Below, piece after piece: positions 8,064-16,047 of a DNA stretch of 56,003 nucleotides. The stretch comes from Pseudobacteriovorax antillogorgiicola. GTDB lineage: Bacteria > Bdellovibrionota_B > Oligoflexia > Oligoflexales > Oligoflexaceae. Made by a program: the position numbers and the translations under genes. Where the stretch lies: NCBI RefSeq assembly GCF_900177345.1, contig NZ_FWZT01000034.1:1-56003 (forward strand), read 5' to 3'. Each line of letters opens with the position of its first letter. Positions within the stretch are counted from its first letter, which is position 1. The notes beneath the pieces were generated by a model. The model worked only from the letters and a program-made list of their open reading frames with translations. It had not been told where the DNA came from and did no database searches.

Positions 8064-9714
8064 TGTGCCTATCTTTAATAAAACTAGAAATTTCCTCCCA
8101 GTTAGCGTGAAGAGTTTCCTTGATGCAACTGAAATATCGCGTCCACGATCCTTGCACCTTAACTTCAATCTGAAGTTTCTCACCATTAATCCCATAGCTC
8201 GCCAGTAGCTTATCACCGCTATCATTCATTGTAGCTAAAGCAATCCCGCCCCCGAAACCAGGGTTAGAGGTAGCCAGCTCTGGGTATAAGAGGCTTTCAA
8301 GTACCCTAAGGTCTCGGTTGACCTTACACTTGTAGAAAGTAAAAAATGATCTGGGTGCGAGCAAACCTTCATGTCCCTTTTTACACCTAATAACTTTTAG
8401 TTTATGGCTATCTGAAGCAGCCTGAAGACGCTGCAATATCCCAGATGCAAGTTGTTTTTGATTAGAACTTTCTATAAATTCACTCCAAGCAATTGCGAAT
8501 TCTTTACTATGTTGACTTAAAGTATTGATAGTTTCGTAGCGACCGCCTTTCGTATGACGCATGTGAATAGCTTCACTTGCTGATACCATTCTACCTGAAC
8601 AACGTAATGCTACTGTTTGCAATAAGAGCTGCAAGACAGCATCTGGAAGGATCTTCAGTCTTTGGCACAAATTTGTATCTATCGTACTGTCAAAGAAAAA
8701 GGAATGTTTCATAGCCTCTTTCGCATCGGTCTCTTTTCTCTGCACCAGTCTCACAAACTCATCAGGAACATCGATCCAATGCAAAGGCGATACGCGTTTT
8801 ATTTCAGCGTTATCAACCTCTACTTGCAATGACCTTCGATAGACTTCTCTCGCAAACTGATTAATATGATGTCCGTCAGCAAATGAGTGCTCGTATGACA
8901 ATCCAGCATCACCACTGGCAAAGCATATAAGCTGCATACTCTTATCGAAGTACCTATTTTTATAGGTATCTCTTACACACTTAACAAAATCATGAGTATT
9001 TACTATTTTGTTATTATCAAGACATAGAACAAATAATGAATTGCTAATTTCCTTAAAATTAATGCTATTTATAAAGTGTGAGTTAGATATTTTTTCTTTC
9101 CAGTACGCCCATCGAGGACGTTCCAAAATCGTTCCCAAGCCAACATAACATTCTGGAGACTGGCATTCCATGACGCCTAGTAGATAAGACATTACGTCGC
9201 CTGGATCAACGGAAAGGGGGATCTTAAAAAAGTTGCCCCGGTACATAGCCATAAAGTGAGAGTAGTATTCAGTTTTTTTATGCAGATCTTTAGATACTCC
9301 TGGAGCACGTTCAGAACCCAAGATCCTAAGAAATGGAGTCGAGTCCAGCTTTATATTTCTCTCTTCACAAGTCGATATCTGTTCCATGCTTCGGTATAAT
9401 TCATAGGTCGCCACACAAAGCTTCACCGCTCTCTCTAATTGTACAGATGTTGCTGGGTCCGCTTCAAAGTATCGCTGGCAATTTACAGCAATACCCAAAG
9501 AATCGGGGCATTCTAAATAGGCCTGGATCATGGCCTTGTCTTGCCAAGTGTCACAGTTGTATCGCGACTTAAACTCACACCAGCATTGACTCATCTCAGT
9601 TGTTATGGATTGCCAATCTTCAGGTAGATCAATATTACTTGCTTCAAATGCGCGCTGATACTGCACTATAACTTCATCAAGTGTAGGTAAGTCCCGAATA
9701 ATCGGTTCGCTCAT
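8050..9714 (-). CDS. Choline/carnitine O-acyltransferase family protein
   Basis: The 554-residue protein is a divergent member of the family that includes choline acetyltransferase (ChAT) and carnitine acetyltransferase (CrAT). Visible landmarks are NRYFDKSMQ (253-261; NRWFDKTLQ in CrAT), the catalytic motif YEHSFADG with His276, LKILPDAVLQLLLQ (354-367; family KLSPDAF.QVALQ), SASEAIHMRHTKGGR (378-392) and YETINTLS (393-400). Carnitine enzymes have an Arg in a D-R-H motif that binds the carnitine carboxylate, and ChAT has Asn there. The best-matching site here is D435-S436-H437, so Ser. The preceding YET is closer to the carnitine-type TET than to the ChAT-type VDN. The two CoA-phosphate Lys of CrAT and the STS motif are not evident. 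Start ATG 9714 follows GGAG by 8 bases. Overlap with the DMT gene and a divergent CHT-like gene suggest work on choline or a similar amine. Confidence 0.82.
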   Translation of the reverse strand: MSEPIIRDLPTLDEVIVQYQRAFEASNIDLPEDWQSITTEMSQCWCEFKSRYNCDTWQDKAMIQAYLECPDSLGIAVNCQRYFEADPATSVQLERAVKLCVATYELYRSMEQISTCEERNIKLDSTPFLRILGSERAPGVSKDLHKKTEYYSHFMAMYRGNFFKIPLSVDPGDVMSYLLGVMECQSPECYVGLGTILERPRWAYWKEKISNSHFINSINFKEISNSLFVLCLDNNKIVNTHDFVKCVRDTYKNRYFDKSMQLICFASGDAGLSYEHSFADGHHINQFAREVYRRSLQVEVDNAEIKRVSPLHWIDVPDEFVRLVQRKETDAKEAMKHSFFFDSTIDTNLCQRLKILPDAVLQLLLQTVALRCSGRMVSASEAIHMRHTKGGRYETINTLSQHSKEFAIAWSEFIESSNQKQLASGILQRLQAASDSHKLKVIRCKKGHEGLLAPRSFFTFYKCKVNRDLRVLESLLYPELATSNPGFGGGIALATMNDSGDKLLASYGINGEKLQIEVKVQGSWTRYFSCIKETLHANWEEISSFIKDRHNDHG

Positions 9715-9927
9715 GTTCTTACTCCAATGAGACAATGAAAGTTTCGGGAAATTCTCACAAGCCAAATTACTTTGTCAACTAGCAACTACACTCAGAATCA
9801 GGAAAGAAATCTTTACCTAAAAGAATCTAGATATTTTTCTCTTTTTCTAATATCTAAGCAGCTCCGCATTCAAAATAAATCTAATTTTTCGAGCCTCAGG
9901 AGTATGGCTCAGTGGGAAGGGAATCTA
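9715..9927. promoter_or_regulatory. Divergent intergenic region between the acyltransferase and the choline-type transporter
   Basis: This 213-bp AT-rich gap separates two divergent starts, so promoters for both directions should lie here and the two transcription units may be co-regulated. I see no convincing -35/-10 pair or operator palindrome by eye. The transporter ribosome site GGGAAGGG lies near its right end. Confidence 0.5.
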
Positions 9928-11436
9928 ATGACATCAGCATACATCATCGGAACTATCGTGTTCTACCTAGTCACATTTTTGTTAGGTTATTGGGTTGCAA
10001 ATAAAAAAGATAGTTCTAAAAGTGCCGAAACCATGTTCGTTGGAAATAGAAAAATTCCTTTGTTTGTCGGAGTCTTTACAATGACTGCGACTTGGGTTGG
10101 GGGTGGATATATTAACGGTACAGCGGAAGCTAGTTTCGGATCTGGCCTGCTATGGACTCAAGCTCCATGGGGTTATGCATGCTCATTGCTTTTAGGAGGT
10201 CTCTTTTTCGCTAAGAAGATGCGAGAAGAAAATTATGTGACAATGCTCGATCCGTTCGAGAAAAAATATGGTGCGAAGGTTTCTGGGCTCCTATTCATTC
10301 CTGCTCTTATCGGTGAGGTTTTCTGGTCCGCTGCGATTCTTACTGCCCTTGGCTACACTTTTAGTACGATTCTTGAGATCCCTTTTAGTGTAGCTATCCT
10401 AACTTCAGCAGCCATAGCTATTAGTTATACTTTATTAGGCGGTTTGTGGTCTGTTGCAGCTACTGATGTTGCACAATTAGTTTTTATAGGATTGGGTCTA
10501 GGCCTAGCTGTACCAGCTCTAATCAATGCAGCCGGCGGTTGGGATACTATGTGGAGTTCTTACCAAAGCGCTTTTGGCTATGCAGCAAAACTATTTCCAG
10601 ATAAAGACGCGTTGAAAGCCGCTGACTTCTCGTTATCAACATGGCTAGACTTTGGACTTCTATTGGTCTTTGGTGGAATTCCGTGGGGAGTATATTTCCA
10701 AAGAGTCTTATCAGCCAGAAGCCCTCAAGCTGCTAAAAACCTCTCTATCCTGGCAGCTGTTGGGTGCATCCTCCTTGCAATTCCCCCCATGATTATAGGA
10801 ATGGCAGCCAAACTAACAGACTGGAATAGTCTTATTGGCTTTACTCCCGAAAGCGCAATGATTCTACCGGCTGTTCTCAAGTATCTTGTACCACCTGTAG
10901 TCAGCGTTTTGGGTCTATCTGCAGTTGCTGCTGCTGTCATGTCTTCGATTGATTCTTCAATCCTATCAGCCTCATCAATGTTTGTGTGGAACGTCTACAG
11001 GCCGATCAGAGGTCATAGTGAAAAGAAACTGCTTCTGGCGTCCAAACTCACTATCCTAATTATTGGCTGTATCGCAACTGCGCTAGCTCTTTCGGTAAGA
11101 AGTGTCTATGACCTTTGGTTTTTCTGTTCAGATTTAGTTTACGTTATTCTATTCCCTCAGCTTTTGATGGTTATCTATTTCAAACAAGTCAATGTAAAAG
11201 GGGCTGTTGCTGGACTGATTTTAGGTTTTTGCCTTAGATTAACTGGCGGATTCAGCTTACTTGGTATTCCAAGTTTGAGCTTCTGGCTCGACAGTTCTGG
11301 CAACTTAGCATATCCTATGCGAACGATAGCCATGCTAGCCACCCTACTGTCGATTATACTTGTGTCACTAGCGACTAGGAGCAACGCTGGGGAAAAGTCC
11401 AAGGCCAATAGACTTGCGACAAGTTATCGAGGCTAA
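9928..11436 (+). CDS. CHT1-like sodium:choline symporter (SSS family)
   Basis: The 502-residue protein has about 13 membrane segments and belongs to the sodium/solute symporter family. It is unusually close to the animal high-affinity choline transporter CHT1 (SLC5A7). Shared blocks include FTMTATWVGGGYINGTAEA (50-68), QAPWGY, LLLGGLFFAKKMR, YVTMLDPF, GLLFIPALIGEVFW, GGIPWGVYFQRVLSA, DSSILSASSMF and SDLVYVILFPQLL. The aromatic residues that I recall forming the CHT1 choline site have equivalents here: Trp56, Tyr83, Trp133 and Trp253. It should import choline or a close analogue with Na+. The start is ATG 9928 after GGGAAGGG; the frame is open further upstream, but the family homology begins here. 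It is divergent from the acyltransferase operon. Confidence 0.9.
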   Translation: MTSAYIIGTIVFYLVTFLLGYWVANKKDSSKSAETMFVGNRKIPLFVGVFTMTATWVGGGYINGTAEASFGSGLLWTQAPWGYACSLLLGGLFFAKKMREENYVTMLDPFEKKYGAKVSGLLFIPALIGEVFWSAAILTALGYTFSTILEIPFSVAILTSAAIAISYTLLGGLWSVAATDVAQLVFIGLGLGLAVPALINAAGGWDTMWSSYQSAFGYAAKLFPDKDALKAADFSLSTWLDFGLLLVFGGIPWGVYFQRVLSARSPQAAKNLSILAAVGCILLAIPPMIIGMAAKLTDWNSLIGFTPESAMILPAVLKYLVPPVVSVLGLSAVAAAVMSSIDSSILSASSMFVWNVYRPIRGHSEKKLLLASKLTILIIGCIATALALSVRSVYDLWFFCSDLVYVILFPQLLMVIYFKQVNVKGAVAGLILGFCLRLTGGFSLLGIPSLSFWLDSSGNLAYPMRTIAMLATLLSIILVSLATRSNAGEKSKANRLATSYRG

Positions 11437-11541
11437 ATGTAAAGAAGCATAGACTAACACTCAATGTCCACTCGACCCCGTTGACTCGTCTACGTGTAAG
11501 AGTGGCTTTTTTGAACCGACAGAGCGTGCCTTTCTTTTAAA

Positions 11542-11567
11542 TACTCCCTACAGGAGTACATTTTTTT
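11542..11567 (+). terminator. Rho-independent terminator after the CHT-like gene
   Basis: TACTCC (11542-11547) pairs with GGAGTA (11553-11558) across a 5-base loop and is followed, after CA, by seven T. It ends the plus-strand transporter transcript about 105 bp after its stop codon. Confidence 0.75.
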
Positions 11568-11642
11568 CAAAAACCTCACCTCAGCCACTTTTCTTCCCAG
11601 ACGAAATCATCCAAGCTCGCCCCCAAGAAGCTAGAAACGGTC

Positions 11643-12524
11643 TCAGTTTCTCATGAAACGGTGAGACACCCTAGCGTCGTCTAAGGACAAGTATGGGGTT
11701 AACGCCTCAACAAAGTTTCGAAGAACGGGGTGTTCCAATGTGCTGATACGATGAGAATTCTCACTCGGCAGAAATCGCTTCGGGGAACTCAGAAAAAATC
11801 TTACACGATCTATGGGATGTTTTATTCCTAGCGATCGTGTTGATCTGATCCACGCTCGCAATGGGAGAGGATGTTCATGGATAGGATCGATTACAAGGAA
11901 ACCTAATTCGACGGTAGGGATCATCACCGCGACATGAAAGTTCCAATGTTGTGTAGCGTAATATAGATCACCGACGGCAAATACTTTTACAATGTGATCC
12001 TGTGAAACACCTAGACCTCTTAAATAGTGATGAACTAGAAAGGCCCTTAAAAAACAAAATCCAATCTCATTACCACGATCAAACGACGATACTCGGTGAG
12101 GACTTGCTATCGGGTGGTTCAGCATAATGCCCTGCACTGCTTGAGCCTTATCGTAATAATCATAGATTTCAAAAAGGTCGACGCGGTTTGCCGACTGACT
12201 TACCCGTAATAATTTCTGATTTAGTAAATTCATCTCTTCATGAAAAAACGTATTCTTGGCTAAAGCTTGCTTTCGCTTATTGCTGTACCTTTTTCTAAGA
12301 TCACTTAGCTGCCACCTTTGATTAATAGTGCGCAATTCACTTTGATATTGCTTCCCAAGATCTTCATATTTCCCTTTATCCATAAGGTAATTTATTCCGA
12401 ACAATGGTTCTAATTGATCTTGGTTTAAGCGATTAACAACGTCCTGTAAGTCTCGGCCAAAGCTTTTACCACTTAAGAAAAAAATAACAGTAACCACCGC
12501 CATCTTAAGTTTACTTAATCTCAC
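11643..12524 (-). CDS. Secreted protein-glutaminase-like papain-fold enzyme
   Basis: The protein has 293 residues with an N-terminal signal peptide (KMAVVTVIFFLSGKSFG). The C-terminal half has the order Cys-His-Asp expected of protein glutaminase/transglutaminase-like folds: GFCFLRAFLVHHYL (Cys near residue 165), then WNFHVAVMI (His near 203), then VIDPIHEHPL (Asp near 220). Protein glutaminases deamidate Gln side chains; related folds cross-link or hydrolyse. The N-terminal helical stretch may be a pro-region. The GTG at 12524 lies five bases after GGAAGG; a GTG at 12530 is too close to that site. Function is inferred from motif order only. Confidence 0.62.
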   Translation of the reverse strand: MRLSKLKMAVVTVIFFLSGKSFGRDLQDVVNRLNQDQLEPLFGINYLMDKGKYEDLGKQYQSELRTINQRWQLSDLRKRYSNKRKQALAKNTFFHEEMNLLNQKLLRVSQSANRVDLFEIYDYYDKAQAVQGIMLNHPIASPHRVSSFDRGNEIGFCFLRAFLVHHYLRGLGVSQDHIVKVFAVGDLYYATQHWNFHVAVMIPTVELGFLVIDPIHEHPLPLRAWIRSTRSLGIKHPIDRVRFFLSSPKRFLPSENSHRISTLEHPVLRNFVEALTPYLSLDDARVSHRFMRN

Positions 12525-12623
12525 AAGCACCTTCCATCATAAAAATTAGAAACCAATACTAGAGACCACATCTCATAAAGAGACCTATCACTTTAAAAGT
12601 TTCGTCGATAGTCATAACTTCAT

Positions 12624-12650
12624 TTGACAAGTATTCAACTTCCATATTAC
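12624..12650 (+). promoter_or_regulatory. Candidate sigma-70-type promoter for the small secreted protein
   Basis: TTGACA (12624-12629) and TATTAC (12645-12650) are separated by 15 bp, about 50 bp before the start codon at 12699. The -35 is perfect; the -10 and the short spacer make it only a candidate. Confidence 0.4.
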
Positions 12651-12698
12651 AACCACCAGGATTTTATAACGAATCCATAACACTTAATGGAGAATAGA

Positions 12699-12998
12699 AT
12701 GAAAGTACAAAAAACAATCGCCGTTATGTCTCTTGCTGTTTCTGCTTCCGCAAGCGCTTTCATGCCTGCACCACAGCCAACTAAAACAAAAACAATTTGC
12801 TTGAACAGCTATGAACTTCGCGATGGCAGCGTAAACGCTGGCACTTGTGATGAGTCTGACAACAACTACTACGATCAACGTGAAATCCTTGACAATGGTT
12901 GTGCAGAAGGTCAGATCGCTCTTAAAACTAAGCTTGTTAACGGCAAGTTTGATATCAACGTAAGAAGCTGTCTTCCTACAAACGTTGTTCAATTGTAA
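12699..12998 (+). CDS. Small secreted protein with four cysteines
   Basis: The protein has 99 residues. MKVQKTIAVMSLAVSASASA is a clear signal peptide. The mature part of about 79 residues is polar and acidic and has exactly four Cys (in ICLN, GTCD, GCAE, SCLP), suiting two disulfides. The family is not recognised. Start ATG 12699 follows GGAG by 6 bases; another ATG four codons earlier overlaps that site. A hairpin follows the stop and the diiron-type gene begins 117 bp downstream on the same strand, so a functional link is possible but unproven. Confidence 0.75.
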   Translation: MKVQKTIAVMSLAVSASASAFMPAPQPTKTKTICLNSYELRDGSVNAGTCDESDNNYYDQREILDNGCAEGQIALKTKLVNGKFDINVRSCLPTNVVQL

Positions 12999-13009
12999 TT
13001 CGAAGACAG

Positions 13010-13047
13010 AGCCTTGCTAAACTGGACCCAGGTCCAAACTTAAGGCT
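13010..13047 (+). terminator. Two-stem hairpin after the small secreted protein
   Basis: AGCCTT (13010-13015) pairs with AAGGCT (13042-13047), and inside it TGGACC pairs with GGTCCA around a two-base loop. No T tract follows, so it may be an attenuator or mRNA-stabilising 3' structure rather than a full terminator. Confidence 0.45.
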
Positions 13048-13115
13048 ATGAATTCCATTTGCGATGGAGAGTTGCTGCTTGCAGCAACTCTTTACTACTA
13101 TTGTGGGAGCATATT

Positions 13116-14201
13116 ATGTCTCAGGCAGTGTATTGGCCATATGATGAGCTTTCTTTCTCTATAAACAAGAATTCTTTTACGGCAAAAACTCCTTGGCTAA
13201 GCCTCGATCTTCCCATTGACCCCAGCAACCAAGCTTATTTCGAAAGCCTTGCTGAGAAATCGGGGCAGTTTAATCAAGATGATTTGGGTCTACTCAATCA
13301 GTTTCTGCAATTAACCCATCAATACCCAATAGCTTATACGCTTCCCTCGATCAAGCATGAAGCGCAGACTGATATACATGAGGTTCAGAAACCTAACATT
13401 CATAGCTTAGCTCTTCCTAAACTCCTCGAAGAGATTGTTGGTTCCGGTGACCAAGATCTTTTTGATCAGGTCATGAAAGTTATCGATAGAAATGAATGGG
13501 AGTGGGACACAAGTAATGCTCTAGGCTTTGCTGCGATTGACAATGGTATCGATCCGGAAAGTCTGCATTCTGTCGCCCGACGCTTTCATCTTTTGGAAGT
13601 CTTAGAGCAAGATCGTGGCAACGAAGTCTTCGCTCATATTAACAAACTTGAAGGGTCAGAGTTCCATCAGGCTGCAAGCGTGATCGTAAGACAAAATCAT
13701 TTTGTGACCCAAAAATGCCAACAAGCTCTGAAGCCTGCCCTTGATATAGCTCAATCAGCAAAGGCAACGGTCAACGAGTTTATCCAGGAAGAGAATGGCC
13801 ACGATCGCATTCTCGGTGTAGCTCTGAAGTCTATTGTAGACGAACCAGAGAATGTACCAGTCACACCATCGACCCAAGCCCTAATGATGTGTTTGGAGTA
13901 TGCCGCCAGTCGCAATCTGCTAGCATTCGCAATGTGCGTAGATTTCTTTGAACGTAGCTCTTATGAAGACATGGATCCCTTAGCTCAACTATTAGCAAGA
14001 GGAGGTCTTGACAAGGCTGCCAAGCAGATCAATCGACACATGGAGATCAATGATGCTGGCGAGCACGAGAATGTCGCTGCCAGTTTTCTTCAGTGGATGG
14101 CACCCTGTTCCCAGGATTATGGTTTGGAAGCGTTAAGGCTGGCAGAACTGACCAGTATTCTCATGTGCAGCGTGACCCGATCTTGCCAGCCTTATATCTA
14201 A
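13116..14201 (+). CDS. Heme-oxygenase-like diiron (iron-containing redox enzyme) family protein
   Basis: The 361-residue soluble protein has a helical C-terminal domain (about 200-350) with the metal-ligand pattern of heme-oxygenase-like diiron oxidases (HDO, TenA/PqqC fold). The visible ligands are EENGHD (Glu and His near 235), DFFERSSYED (near 290) and HMEINDAGEH, giving H-x5-D-x3-H near 325. HDO enzymes use O2 for N-oxygenation, fragmentation or decarboxylation; the substrate is unknown here. The N-terminal 100 residues match nothing I recognise. Start ATG 13116 follows GGGAGC. The stop overlaps the convergent DUF4360 gene by four bases. Confidence 0.65.
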   Translation: MSQAVYWPYDELSFSINKNSFTAKTPWLSLDLPIDPSNQAYFESLAEKSGQFNQDDLGLLNQFLQLTHQYPIAYTLPSIKHEAQTDIHEVQKPNIHSLALPKLLEEIVGSGDQDLFDQVMKVIDRNEWEWDTSNALGFAAIDNGIDPESLHSVARRFHLLEVLEQDRGNEVFAHINKLEGSEFHQAASVIVRQNHFVTQKCQQALKPALDIAQSAKATVNEFIQEENGHDRILGVALKSIVDEPENVPVTPSTQALMMCLEYAASRNLLAFAMCVDFFERSSYEDMDPLAQLLARGGLDKAAKQINRHMEINDAGEHENVAASFLQWMAPCSQDYGLEALRLAELTSILMCSVTRSCQPYI

Positions 14202-14821
14202 GGATTACAACTTTCCCATTTAATATCCCAGCGCTGCTCTCCAATGGTGCCATCAAGGGCATCAGTCCCCATGGCACCGCTGGCATTAGGGAATGCTGCC
14301 TTATTCGTGTTGCTTAACTTCATCACTGTTTGGATATTTAAGGCCCTCTTTTGACTGCACGACGACCAGACTTCTTCAGCTGTTGGCACAGAATCAGTAA
14401 AGTCAAAACCAAAGTTTCGCGGTCCTTGCATCACATGCTGAAACGAGCCCCCATCAATTTCCCCCTGAAAGTAGTAGTTCGTGTCATGACTACCTTCTAT
14501 GCCCTTATCTAAATCGGCAAAGCCACGATAAGTAAAGCGTGAAACAGCAAATCTCCAGCCACCTGGTGTCGCTAGGTTCACCGTAATCTGACAAGACTTT
14601 CGTTGGTCGCGCAAGCTTGTCCCAGCACCAATCTCCGCCAGGTATTCGTTGAAAAATAAGGTGAACGATCTACGGTCTCCCGAAATGGATCTCTGGACAG
14701 AGCCTTTCGGGCAACCTGTTCCATTGACCTCTAATGATTCGATGACGACATATGCCGGTGCCGATCCATAGACTCCGCTAAATGAAGTTATCAGGCCAAA
14801 GCAAGCTAGGATTAATTTCAT
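14198..14821 (-). CDS. Secreted DUF4360-family protein
   Basis: The protein has 207 residues with a signal peptide (MKLILACFGLITSFSGVYG). The mature part follows the DUF4360 pattern: a strand with NGTGCPKGS, then FTLFFNEYLAEIGAG, a RKSCQITV strand, GGWRFAVSRFTYRGFADL and late Cys residues (SSCSQKR, WESC). Four Cys probably form two disulfides. DUF4360 proteins are small secreted proteins of unknown role in fungi and some bacteria. ATG 14821 follows CGGAG. A lipoprotein with the same domain lies at 53020-53871. Confidence 0.8.
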   Translation of the reverse strand: MKLILACFGLITSFSGVYGSAPAYVVIESLEVNGTGCPKGSVQRSISGDRRSFTLFFNEYLAEIGAGTSLRDQRKSCQITVNLATPGGWRFAVSRFTYRGFADLDKGIEGSHDTNYYFQGEIDGGSFQHVMQGPRNFGFDFTDSVPTAEEVWSSCSQKRALNIQTVMKLSNTNKAAFPNASGAMGTDALDGTIGEQRWDIKWESCNP

Positions 14822-15453
14822 TACAGTCTCCGGTATCTTTAAAATCGGCCCATTGAAGGCCTTAAGGATTGGTATAAACTAACAACAAAAAAACCAAACT
14901 CACCTATTTTGTCAAATTATTAATGGTTGGTTTTACTATTTTTTCTTAATCTTTCTAGATCTTTGCAGATCTTACTTTATCTCAGCATACGAATTTATAG
15001 CTGAAACGCAGTCGCAGAAAGATTTTAAAAAGTTCGTAAGACCATTTAATGCATCCAACCATAGTGTTGCTGTTCTTGAAATTTCTAAACTGGCTTGACT
15101 ATCGAACTTATGAAATAGCAACCCATTGATAAACCTAACGCGTAGTTACTCCTAGAGGTTCCCTCCTTAATGGAAGTTCGCAGACCTTCAGACAGCACAA
15201 TGATTAGTAGGTGAATACCATATCAATACGACCTATATTTATCGAATCATTACCAATCATTTGCCTTTCGTTTTTGTAAATCAATTAGTTTTGCAGTCAA
15301 ACAACGGTCAGCAAATGAGAGTCTTAAGCGAATATGCGATCTTTGCGAAGGTCATCGCATGTCGCGCAAAACATGGTGCTTCTGCAAAGGACTCTAATTT
15401 TCGTTTTCGGCTCTTATTTCGCTGACGCTTCACACCATGAGAAGGAGAATATT
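14822..15453. other. Long AT-rich intergenic region between divergent secreted-protein genes
   Basis: These 632 bp separate two divergent starts. I see no convincing ORF, tRNA, terminator or repeat. The frame of the downstream PepSY-like gene stays open back to 15334, but no ribosome site supports an earlier start. The length leaves room for a small RNA or long leader, but nothing in the sequence shows one directly. Confidence 0.5.
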
Positions 15454-15993
15454 ATGAAGTTCACATCGATTGCAGTTCTGAGCATGATTTCAAGCATCGC
15501 GTTAGCAGACAACACGCAGACAGATTCTAGTAGTAATCTAGGCTTTGTCGAAGCACCCGCCGCAGGTTCCATGGCTATGACCCTAGAAGCCGTTCCTGGC
15601 CCGATCCTCCATGCAGCGCAAGTTGCGCTTCAAAATTATGTTGGAAAAAATGAGTTGGTGTCGGTGGAGCTCGACCGTGATGAGATCGAAGCTGTCTATG
15701 AGATTAGCGCACTCACAGCAGATGGCCGCCGTCTAGAAGCAGACATCTCTGCAAGTGGAAAGGTTCTTGAAATCGAAGAAGAGATTGCATCAAACGCAGT
15801 GCCTTTCAAAATCCGTACAGCAATCCAAACCTACTTGCCAAACTTCCTTCCTGCGAAGGAAACTCCAGCAGTCGAAAAGAGCATTCGTCCTGCTAGCAAT
15901 GGACTGCTAGAGGTTTGGTACGAGTATGCTGGAGAGCTTTTTGACGTAGAAGTTCGCAGCGATGGACTCGCTCTACTAATTGAGCCTGCATAA
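15454..15993 (+). CDS. Secreted PepSY-like domain protein
   Basis: The protein has 179 residues. The signal peptide MKFTSIAVLSMISSIALA is followed by two PepSY-like repeats, each starting with a VPG/VPF..I..A..Q.Y helix (about 50-70 and 115-135), then strands such as VYEISALTADGRRLEADISASGKVLEIEEE. This is the pattern of periplasmic PepSY-like (putative beta-lactamase-inhibitor-like) domains. The role is unknown; such domains may inhibit peptidases or bind ligands. ATG 15454 lies seven bases after AGAAGGAG. A strong hairpin follows the gene. Confidence 0.75.
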   Translation: MKFTSIAVLSMISSIALADNTQTDSSSNLGFVEAPAAGSMAMTLEAVPGPILHAAQVALQNYVGKNELVSVELDRDEIEAVYEISALTADGRRLEADISASGKVLEIEEEIASNAVPFKIRTAIQTYLPNFLPAKETPAVEKSIRPASNGLLEVWYEYAGELFDVEVRSDGLALLIEPA

Positions 15994-16000
15994 CGATCCT

Positions 16001-16026
16001 AGCTCTGAATCGTAAGATTCAGAGCT
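16001..16026. terminator. Perfect 11-bp hairpin, likely bidirectional terminator
   Basis: AGCTCTGAATC (16001-16011) and GATTCAGAGCT (16016-16026) pair without mismatch around a GTAA loop, followed by TTCCC. It lies between convergent genes ending at 15993 and 16048 and probably serves both. Confidence 0.75.
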
Positions 16027-16047
16027 TTCCCTCCTAGGTGCCATAAA

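Noticed and set aside
7798-8208. 136-codon plus-strand frame opposite the DMT and acyltransferase genes
   Set aside because: It lies fully on the antisense of two well-supported overlapping genes and has no recognisable motif or ribosome site.
12684-12992. 102-codon minus-strand frame
   Set aside because: It mirrors the small secreted protein, which has a clean signal peptide and ribosome site on the other strand.
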